From contig JALSQI010000041.1 of NCBI GenBank assembly GCA_026985525.1, forward strand, positions 1 to 38,914: DNA of 38,914 nucleotides, given 5' to 3'. Shown here piece after piece: positions 33,398 through 38,914 of this stretch (the stretch's first letter is position 1; the number at the start of each line of letters is the position of its first letter). The position numbers and the translations under genes are program-made. Below the pieces are notes generated by a model. That model did not search any database and had not been told where the DNA came from. It saw nothing but the letters and a program-made list of their open reading frames with translations. Source of the DNA: Archaeoglobaceae archaeon. Lineage in GTDB: Archaea; Halobacteriota; Archaeoglobi; Archaeoglobales; Archaeoglobaceae.

Positions 33398-34128
33398 TAA
33401 TCGGGTGTTGCGGTTTTTGTACGTCAATGAATAATTACTTCAAAGAGTATAGAGCAGTTGAAGTTCAGAAGACGTTTTACAAACCTCCGGGAGTGGAAAC
33501 TGCAAAGAGGTGGAGGAGAGAAGCTGACAAAGTAAACAGTGAATTTGAATTCACAGTCAAAGCTTGGCAGTTAATAACACATCCACCTTCAAGTCCAACT
33601 TACAGAAGGGCAAACATTTCTGTAAAGCTCTGCGGTTATTTCAGGTTAAACAAAACGGTAATAGAGGCTTGGGAGAAAACTAAGGAAATAGCTGACATTC
33701 TAAGAGCAAAAGTAATCGTATTTCAAACTCCTTTTTCTTTTAAAGATAGAGAGGAGAACGCCAAGAGAGTCGTTGAATTCTTCTCAACTATAGAAAATGG
33801 ATATTACTTCGTCTGGGAGGCGAGGGGTTGGAGTAGCAAAAGCGTTAGAGAAGTCTGCGAGAGAGCGGGATTGATTCACTGCGTTGACCCTATGGTTGAA
33901 GATCCAGCTATTGAAAGAGAAGTTATGTACTTCAGATTGCACGGCCATTCTCCAGATTGCAGGAATAAACCGTACGGCAAGTTGAACTACAGACACGTTT
34001 ACAGTAAAGAAGAATTGGAATGGTTGAAAAACTATTTAAAAAAGTTTTCTGGAACTATTTACGTTATGTTCAACAACACCAACATGTGCAAAGACGCTAA
34101 GAAGTTCGAAAAAATTCTTACGATATGA
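33394..34128 (+). CDS. DUF72 family protein
   Basis: 244 residues of the PF01904 family (YecE-like TIM barrel), whose biochemical function is unknown. Signatures are the N-terminal IGCCGFCTSM, where other members have IGTSGW, VQKTFYKPPGVETAKRW, FEFTVKAWQLITHP, the barrel segment VIVFQTPFSF, and YFRLHGHSPDC, where members usually have RLHG. The first Cys pair is unusual for the family. Its ATG overlaps the GTPase stop (ATGA), and its last 11 bases overlap the convergent ACT-domain gene. Confidence 0.87.
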   Translation: MIIGCCGFCTSMNNYFKEYRAVEVQKTFYKPPGVETAKRWRREADKVNSEFEFTVKAWQLITHPPSSPTYRRANISVKLCGYFRLNKTVIEAWEKTKEIADILRAKVIVFQTPFSFKDREENAKRVVEFFSTIENGYYFVWEARGWSSKSVREVCERAGLIHCVDPMVEDPAIEREVMYFRLHGHSPDCRNKPYGKLNYRHVYSKEELEWLKNYLKKFSGTIYVMFNNTNMCKDAKKFEKILTI

Positions 34129-34618
34129 CTATCTTTTCAACTCCATCAACTTCGAGGAACTCGTCAACGAGCTTTCCCGGTATTTTTGAGTCTGTAACAA
34201 TCGTCAGCTTGGATTCGACACTTATTTCCGGGTCCTCGCCCAATATGTACCTTATAGGTATTCCTTCCCTAGCAAGTATCCCCGCTATCGCGGCAACTAT
34301 GCCGACTTTTTGGCTTTCAGCGTAAACTTCTAAGACTCCGCACCCCATGATTCTCGCAACCTCAGCTATGTTTGCTACGGGCTTTAAAGCTGAAAAAACG
34401 CTCCTAAGCTCTTCATCGCTTTCTATGTTCTGTATAGCTGAAATCACTACTTTCCTATCAACACCTATTGCCTCAGCTATTTTAGCAGGAACCAGTTCTA
34501 TATTGCCACAATAAGCCTTTCCGTTTCTAACGCTTATTCCAAGTTTCAAGAATTCCTTAGCAACCACTATTTGAGATGGGTATCTTTCAAACTTTTCTAC
34601 TATCTTGCTCCACATCAT
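34118..34618 (-). CDS. ACT-domain regulator of amino acid metabolism (COG2150-like)
   Basis: 166 residues. The N-terminal half (to about 75) is helical with a possible helix-turn-helix around LVPAKIAEAIGVDRKVVISAI. The C-terminal half is an ACT-like fold: VYAESQKVGIVAAIAGILAREGIPIRY and then LTIVTDSKIPGKLVDEFLEVDGVEKIVI (key parts cited). Archaeal proteins of this layout are annotated as predicted amino-acid-responsive regulators; the ligand and targets are unknown. Start ATG 34618 (or 34615) lies 12 bases from the kptA start. A TATA-like TTTATCTTTATTC lies on the minus strand at 34637-34649, inside kptA. Confidence 0.78.
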   Translation of the reverse strand: MMWSKIVEKFERYPSQIVVAKEFLKLGISVRNGKAYCGNIELVPAKIAEAIGVDRKVVISAIQNIESDEELRSVFSALKPVANIAEVARIMGCGVLEVYAESQKVGIVAAIAGILAREGIPIRYILGEDPEISVESKLTIVTDSKIPGKLVDEFLEVDGVEKIVIS

Positions 34619-34630
34619 TCAACCGTTAAT

Positions 34631-35200
34631 GTGAATAAAGATAAAATCGTTTCCAAATACGTGATAGGTAAATTCCTAAGTGGTTTGCTAAGACACTTCC
34701 CCCACAAGTTTGGGATAAAGCTGGATAAGTTCGGCTGGGCAGATTTAGATGAAGTTGCAAAAGTAATAGCGACTAAGTACGGAATTGAAAAAGATGAAGC
34801 AATGAAATTGATAGAGAAAACAGTAAAACAGGACGAAAAAGGAAGGTTTGAACTAAAAAATGGAAAAATTAGGGCTAAATACGGGCATAGCGTTAAAGTG
34901 GAAACGAGGTGGAGCGATGGTGGAGAAATACCTAAGATACTATATCACGGAACGAGTAGAAAGGCGATTCAATCGATTTTGAAGGAGGGAATTTTGCCCA
35001 TGAAGAGGAGAGAAGTTCACCTCAGTTCTACATACTCTGAAGCTTTTGAAGTTGGAAAGCGATACGATAGATACCCAGTCGTGTTAAGAGTAAACGCAAG
35101 AAAAATGATTGAAAATGGATATGAAATACGGAAGAAAGGTAAGGTTTTTACAACAGATTACGTACCTCCAGAATACATCGATGTAGAAAAAGGTAATTAA
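34631..35200 (+). CDS. kptA: RNA 2'-phosphotransferase Tpt1/KptA
   Basis: Transfers a 2'-phosphate from RNA to NAD+. The 189-residue protein has the N-terminal winged-helix part LSGLLRHFPHKFGIKLDKFGWAD, with the catalytic Arg in LLRH, then IRAKYGHS (His in GHS), YHGTSRKAIQSILKEGI, and VHLSS. NAD-binding residues are in these motifs, and all appear present. I choose GTG 34631. An ORF extending to 34571 would run through the opposite-strand ACT gene and adds a non-family peptide. Archaeal tRNA splicing does not leave a 2'-phosphate by the yeast route, so the natural substrate is uncertain. Confidence 0.88.
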   Translation: MNKDKIVSKYVIGKFLSGLLRHFPHKFGIKLDKFGWADLDEVAKVIATKYGIEKDEAMKLIEKTVKQDEKGRFELKNGKIRAKYGHSVKVETRWSDGGEIPKILYHGTSRKAIQSILKEGILPMKRREVHLSSTYSEAFEVGKRYDRYPVVLRVNARKMIENGYEIRKKGKVFTTDYVPPEYIDVEKGN

Positions 35201-35206
35201 AGATAC

Positions 35207-35773
35207 TTATAGTATTCCCCTGTAGTGAATTGTTGCAGGACAACCCAAGCACCTCTCAGCAACGTATCTGCTACAGCTCGCACAATGCACACCGCAAGGA
35301 GCTTTTTCTAAATTCTTCTCAGGAATTACGTTTATGTCGAAGTAAGGGCTATAGTAAACGTCTTGAACTGGATAAATTTCAAACCTTTTTATACCCTTTT
35401 GATTCCTCAAAGAGCATTTTTCTAAGCTCATGCTTTCAAGCGTGTTGTAATCTTCAGCTATTACGAGTGCAAATAGGTTATAAGAACCGGTCGTTACGAA
35501 AAATCTTAACACTCTCGGACAATTCCTAAACCTCTCTATTGTACTCTCTATCGCCTCTGCACTTTCCATTTCAACTGCCAATACTGCTAATTTGATCCCA
35601 AGCTTTTCCACATTAAGCATCGATCTTATTTTTAGAATTTCACTTTTTTCTAGTTTTTCCGCTCTCTTTTTTACGCCCATTACTGAAAATCCTATTACCT
35701 CTGCTATTTTAGACAACGGCACCCTTCCATTCTCCTGCAACATCGAAATTATTTTCCTATCTTTCTCATCCAT
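35207..35773 (-). CDS. Lrp/AsnC-type regulator with cysteine-rich tail
   Basis: 188 residues. An AsnC-type winged helix-turn-helix is at 1-50 (DEKDRKIISMLQENGRVPLS, then IAEVIGFSVMGVKKR). A RAM-like ligand domain is at about 58-140 (VLAVEMESAEAI, FFVTTGSYNLFALVIAED). A tail of about 30 residues carries Cys160, Cys164, Cys167, Cys175 and Cys178 in a C-x3-C-x2-C-x7-C-x2-C pattern. Such a tail could bind a metal or Fe-S cluster and make the regulator redox- or metal-responsive (inference). Its TATA-like GTTTATC lies at 35799-35805 on the minus strand. The start ATG has no binding site. Confidence 0.85.
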   Translation of the reverse strand: MDEKDRKIISMLQENGRVPLSKIAEVIGFSVMGVKKRAEKLEKSEILKIRSMLNVEKLGIKLAVLAVEMESAEAIESTIERFRNCPRVLRFFVTTGSYNLFALVIAEDYNTLESMSLEKCSLRNQKGIKRFEIYPVQDVYYSPYFDINVIPEKNLEKAPCGVHCASCSRYVAERCLGCPATIHYRGIL

Positions 35774-36032
35774 CGGTTTATTTTGTAAACAATATGTAAG
35801 ATAAACTTTTCTAAATTTGTTCGATTGTTGTCGTTAAATGACATTGTTCAGAGAAGACAATTTATTAACGAATTAGACGTTTAACGTTATTAAACTAAAA
35901 AATTTAAAACACCATTTCTAATTTTTAATAAGTTAGAACTTTGTAACAATAATTCATTAAATTTCGACCAAACAGTATAGTATTCGCAATTAGACATCAA
36001 AAAGCAATTATACTTCAAAGTAGAATTATTAA
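35774..36032. promoter_or_regulatory. AT-rich divergent region between the Lrp-like gene and pus10
   Basis: 259 bases without a gene. The Lrp-side promoter lies at about 35795-35810. On the pus10 side, AATTATACTT (36007-36016) is centred about 22 bases before ATG 36033, which lacks a ribosome binding site. The middle (35820-35960) holds several imperfect repeats of GTTAA/TTAAC type, for example TTAACGAATTAGACGTTTAA around 35863-35882, that could be Lrp binding sites. No RNA gene or open frame is recognised. Confidence 0.4.
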
Positions 36033-37142
36033 ATGATGGAGTTATGCGAAAAGTGTTCCGTTAGAGCCAATGTCAAGTGCAAAATAGTTAGCGAGAGGGA
36101 GTGCGTTTACTGTTGCGGACTTTTCAGCAAACTCAAAAGAATTGGGAAAGAAATATCCGAATTTTTAAAAGAATATAACGTAAAAACGATTGAAATAGGG
36201 TGCAAAATGAAGGGTAGCATTAAAGAGTTAGAAGAGTTGTTAAAAGTGGAATCGAGCATAAAAGAAGAAGTAAAAAAAGAACTTTCAAGAATTTTAAGCG
36301 AATTTAAAGTTGCAAGACTTGCCGATGCAATTGTAACAGTTAATGCTGAAGACTTAAGCTACAGCATAAGAATAAATCCGATCTACATATACGGTAGATA
36401 TATCAAAAGAGTTAGAAACATTCCTCAGACGAGGTGGATATGTTCTGCTTGTAAAGGCAGAGGTTGTCAAGTTTGTGGGTTTACCGGTAAAAAATACGAC
36501 ATGTCAGTAGAAGAATACATAGGTCTTCCAGTATTAGATATTACTAAGGGAAAAGATGCAATACTGCACGGGGCGGGAAGAGAAGACGTTGATGCAAGAA
36601 TGCTGGGAAAGGGTAGGCCATTCATACTCGAAGTTAGAGAGCCAAGAATTAGAGAAGTTGACTTAAAAGAACTTGAAAGGGCTGTAAACGAATTTGCAAA
36701 AGGAAGAGTTTCGGTAAAATTTTTCGGTTTTGTTAGACCAAAACACGTTTCCGAGCTAAAAACTGGAAATTACAAGAAAGTTTACAGGGCGTTAGTTGAA
36801 TTTGAAAGAGAAGTGGATAAAAAAGAGCTCGAAAGAGCACTTGAAAAGCTAAGTTACAGAGAAATAGAGCAGTTCACTCCCGAAAGAGTTGAGCACAGAA
36901 GAGCAAACATTTTAAGAAAGAGAAAAACTTACGGAATTAAACTACTACTGCACAGAGGAAAAAGAGCAGTAATAGTCATAGAGGCAGATAGTGGACTATA
37001 CATAAAAGAGCTCGTCAGCGGAGATAAGGGAAGGACAAAACCAAGTTTGTCGGAAATTTTAAATAACCCCTCACGGGTTGTCAGGCTTGACGTAATCGAT
37101 GTGATGGGTGGATTAAAGTTCGACCCTTATTCAGGAGGTTGA
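36033..37142 (+). CDS. pus10: tRNA pseudouridine synthase Pus10
   Basis: Makes pseudouridine at positions 54 and 55 of archaeal tRNA. The 369 residues include an N-terminal Cys-rich THUMP-type region (Cys5, Cys8, Cys16, Cys24, Cys27, Cys28), a second zinc-like group [13 protein letters not shown] at 137-149, and the catalytic motif [14 protein letters not shown] near 179-192, in which Asp187 is the likely catalytic residue. GRPFILEV and [18 protein letters not shown] follow as in the family. Two Met codons begin the frame. The ribosomal L21e gene starts 4 bases after it, with GGAGGT in its end. Confidence 0.95.
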   Translation: MMELCEKCSVRANVKCKIVSERECVYCCGLFSKLKRIGKEISEFLKEYNVKTIEIGCKMKGSIKELEELLKVESSIKEEVKKELSRILSEFKVARLADAIVTVNAEDLSYSIRINPIYIYGRYIKRVRNIPQTRWICSACKGRGCQVCGFTGKKYDMSVEEYIGLPVLDITKGKDAILHGAGREDVDARMLGKGRPFILEVREPRIREVDLKELERAVNEFAKGRVSVKFFGFVRPKHVSELKTGNYKKVYRALVEFEREVDKKELERALEKLSYREIEQFTPERVEHRRANILRKRKTYGIKLLLHRGKRAVIVIEADSGLYIKELVSGDKGRTKPSLSEILNNPSRVVRLDVIDVMGGLKFDPYSGG

Positions 37143-37146
37143 AAAA

Positions 37147-37443
37147 ATGGGCTGGAAATCTCACGGTTTCAGGTTCAAGTCGGGTAGGAAATTGAGAAAA
37201 GGAGTTAGAGAGAAGGGTGTGAAGATAAGGAAAGTACTACAAACTTTCGAAGTTGGCCAGTACGTTCACATAGACATAGAACCGGCTGTTCACAAAGGAA
37301 TGCCTCACCCCAGATTCCAAGGTAGAACAGGAATAGTAGTTGGGCAGAGAGGGAGAGCTTACTTAGTACAGGTGAGAGATGGCGGAAAGATGAAAACTTT
37401 AATAGTAAGGCCCGAACACCTCAAGCCCCAGAAGGGGAGTTAA
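37147..37443 (+). CDS. rpl21e: 50S ribosomal protein L21e
   Basis: 98-residue basic ribosomal protein. The N-terminal [39 protein letters not shown] and [19 protein letters not shown] are conserved L21e segments. Start ATG 37147 has GGAGGT seven bases upstream. It is adjacent to rpo4, an arrangement common in Euryarchaeota, and lies in a plus-strand unit of closely packed genes. Confidence 0.97.
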   Translation: MGWKSHGFRFKSGRKLRKGVREKGVKIRKVLQTFEVGQYVHIDIEPAVHKGMPHPRFQGRTGIVVGQRGRAYLVQVRDGGKMKTLIVRPEHLKPQKGS

Positions 37444-37445
37444 AC

Positions 37446-37799
37446 ATGGGCTTCAAGAAAGTTTTAGATTTTGAATACATAACCATTTCAGAAGCAAAAG
37501 AAGTGATGGATAAAATAGTAGAGGAGAGAAAGGCTATTTCCGAGCTAACTTTTGAAACGAGAAGGGCTTTAAAACACCTCACGCTTTTTTATAGAATTCC
37601 TGCTGAAAAAGCAAAGGAGCTTGTTTCGGAATTAGAGAAACTTCCACAAGTTGGGAGAAGAGATTTAGCCGTAAAAATTGCAGACATTCTCCCAAGAGTT
37701 AGAGATGAAGTCAGATTGATATACGCAAAAGAGAGAACTACTCTAACTACCGAACAAATAGACGAAATCTTAGAGGTTGTCAAAAAGTACAGGACATGA
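37446..37799 (+). CDS. rpo4: DNA-directed RNA polymerase subunit Rpo4 (RpoF)
   Basis: 117-residue homologue of eukaryotic Rpb4, forming the polymerase stalk with Rpo7 (not in this window). The sequence has the SEAKEVMDKIVEER helix, LTFETRRALKHLTLF and the C-terminal IADILPRVRDEVRLIYAKER with EQIDEILEVVKKY, as in the family. GGGGAGT precedes the ATG. The stop overlaps the next gene by 4 bases (ATGA). Confidence 0.95.
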   Translation: MGFKKVLDFEYITISEAKEVMDKIVEERKAISELTFETRRALKHLTLFYRIPAEKAKELVSELEKLPQVGRRDLAVKIADILPRVRDEVRLIYAKERTTLTTEQIDEILEVVKKYRT

Positions 37800-38725
37800 T
37801 TTCACTCCTCAGCCGACTTGAGTTTTTAGCCATTCACGTAATACCAATTTTAGTTACTGCAATAATTGTTGCAAACGTTTTAAACGAGCTTGGAATTATA
37901 GAAAGAATTTCGTGGATAATAAAACCGGTCGTAAGTTTTGCTAACTTATCTCCAGAAAGCGGTTTGGCTGTAATAACGTACATCGCAAGTGGTAACGCTG
38001 GAAGTGCAATGCTTTCTTCATTTTATGAGCAAGAGATTATAGGAGAAAGAGAAACGATAATTGCTTCTTTCGTAAGCAGTTTTTTTAGTTTTTTAAACCA
38101 CCTCTTCGTTTACTTCATCCCAGTTGTTATACCTTTACTTGGAATTAAAGCAGGCTTACTCTACATTTCTGCAAGAATGTTTATAAGTCTTTGCGTAACG
38201 CTAACGGCAATTTTAGCGGGACATTTTTTGCTAAAAAATAAAAATTACGAAAAGAGTAATTACAAAAAAGCTAAAAAAGAGATGAAAGATTTTAAAATTG
38301 GAGTTAGAGAGGGTATTAAAAAGGCTTTTAGAGTTCTAAAAAAGATAATACCAAGGTTAGTATTCGTATATACGGTAGTAACTATTTTAATGGAATACAA
38401 CGTATTGAAACCACTTGAAAATTTCAAAATCTTAGGTTTACCCGGTCAAGTCTCTGCAATAGTTGCAGCAGGTATAGCTGATACGACTTCAGGCTTTGCC
38501 GCTGCGGGTTCTATGCTTGCAAGCAATGCAATTACACCTATACAAGCAGTTGCAGCTTTACTGCTTACGAGCATAATATCTATGTCCGTAATTTTTGTTA
38601 GACATTCTTTGCCTGGCAGAATAGCTTACTTTGGATTTAAGTTAGGAGTGAAAATAGCAGTTATAAGTTCCATACTAAACATACTCTACACAGCAATAGT
38701 GTTGTTAGTTTTGTTACACTGGTGA
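37796..38725 (+). CDS. Nucleoside-recognition (GATE) domain membrane protein
   Basis: 309 residues with about eight hydrophobic segments. Two repeated gate-like halves are visible: about 10-125, containing LGIIERISWIIKPVVSFANLSPESG and AVITYIASGNAGSAML (key parts), and about 190-305, containing GLPGQVSAIVAAGIADTTSGFAAAG. A basic cytoplasmic loop (about 148-185) joins them. The family is related to SpmA/SpmB and nucleoside transporters; the transported molecule is unknown. It is co-translated with rpo4, but a functional link to RNA polymerase is not evident. Confidence 0.8.
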   Translation: MISLLSRLEFLAIHVIPILVTAIIVANVLNELGIIERISWIIKPVVSFANLSPESGLAVITYIASGNAGSAMLSSFYEQEIIGERETIIASFVSSFFSFLNHLFVYFIPVVIPLLGIKAGLLYISARMFISLCVTLTAILAGHFLLKNKNYEKSNYKKAKKEMKDFKIGVREGIKKAFRVLKKIIPRLVFVYTVVTILMEYNVLKPLENFKILGLPGQVSAIVAAGIADTTSGFAAAGSMLASNAITPIQAVAALLLTSIISMSVIFVRHSLPGRIAYFGFKLGVKIAVISSILNILYTAIVLLVLLHW

Positions 38726-38729
38726 GAAA

Positions 38730-38914
38730 ATGAAGCCTGAATACACAGCTTACGCAATAACCTTAATTGGAGTTATGGGGGTTTCAGCAATAACTCCCGG
38801 ACTGCCAGAAATTGCGAGGACTTTTTCCATCAGTTCAGCAGAAGTTAGCATGCTAATAACTTTTTTTACTTTACCGGGTGTGTTTTTCTCTCCGTTAACT
38901 GGGTTAATAGCTGA
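38730..38914 (+). CDS. MFS transporter, N-terminal part (cut by window edge)
   Basis: Starts at ATG 38730, four bases after the preceding stop, with GGTGAG overlapping that stop as binding site. The 61 visible residues begin MKPEYTAYAITLIGVMGVSA and contain ITPGLPEIARTFSIS, a typical first-loop segment of drug-efflux-type major facilitator proteins (first helix, then P-x-L-P-x-I). The second helix follows with PLTGLIA at the edge. The substrate cannot be said. Confidence 0.8.
   Translation, partial: MKPEYTAYAITLIGVMGVSAITPGLPEIARTFSISSAEVSMLITFFTLPGVFFSPLTGLIA

Noticed and set aside
34571-34630. Upstream extension of kptA
   Set aside because: It overlaps the opposite-strand ACT-domain gene and adds a peptide not found in the Tpt1 family; GTG 34631 fits better.
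1-38914. CRISPR array, insertion sequence or prophage
   Set aside because: No regularly spaced repeats, transposase or phage structural genes were seen; nearly all bases are covered by housekeeping-type genes.

Overview
This window looks like chromosome from a hyperthermophilic euryarchaeon of the Archaeoglobales (Archaeoglobus, Ferroglobus or Geoglobus type). Several lines of evidence agree. An eleven-gene Fqo-type F420H2:quinone oxidoreductase operon has the order J-K-M-L-N-A-BC-D-H-I, including the NuoB-NuoC fusion known from Archaeoglobus fulgidus. Archaeal markers are present: glycerol-1-phosphate dehydrogenase, Pus10, L21e, Rpo4, archaeal UMP kinase and a tetrahydromethanopterin-linked pterin-binding protein. 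Base composition is moderately AT-rich by eye, arginine is mostly AGA/AGG, and many transcription units look leaderless, with a TATA-like box about 25 bases before the start codon. The species cannot be fixed from the sequence alone.

Layout. 1-2655: an isopropylmalate-dehydratase-type small subunit (leuD, minus), then a minimal SufC-SufB iron-sulfur assembly pair (plus). 2647-12395: the fqo operon (minus), tightly packed, with most Shine-Dalgarno sequences embedded in the 3' end of the preceding gene. No F420H2-input gene (fqoF) is attached. 12675-14563: egsA and htpX (minus), divergent from proC (14612-15331, plus) across a short shared promoter. 15337-17794: a LemA/DUF2207 membrane pair (minus). 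17833-22719: a five-gene minus-strand operon in transcription order: unknown four-helix membrane protein, actin-like ATPase, AI-2E-family permease, UMP kinase, dihydropteroate-synthase-like protein. 22767-25498: metG then queC (minus). 25579-27667: nnr, a thioredoxin-like lipoprotein with a possible heme-c motif, and tRNA-Ala(CGC) (plus). 27676-29187: a site-2-protease-like peptidase (minus). 29258-34128: cutA plus a nucleotidyltransferase, a citramalate/isopropylmalate synthase, and a GTPBP1-like GTPase coupled to a DUF72 protein (plus). 34118-35773: an ACT-domain regulator (minus), kptA (plus) and an Lrp-like regulator with a cysteine-rich tail (minus). 36033-38914: pus10, rpl21e, rpo4, a nucleoside-gate membrane protein and the start of an MFS transporter (plus).

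How the parts work together. The fqo complex would move electrons into membrane quinone and pump ions, and SufBC would supply its iron-sulfur clusters. LeuD and the CimA/LeuA enzyme belong to branched-chain amino acid synthesis. The rest is mainly information processing (Met-tRNA synthetase, queuosine/archaeosine precursor, pseudouridine, RNA polymerase and ribosome subunits), membrane lipid and envelope quality control. No insertion sequences, CRISPR arrays, prophage genes or rRNA genes were seen.

The most interesting leads are the membrane-protein/actin-like ATPase pair, the thioredoxin/heme-motif lipoprotein, the cysteine-tailed Lrp regulator, the missing fqoF, and a clear palindrome between the TATA box and start codon of the membrane protease.
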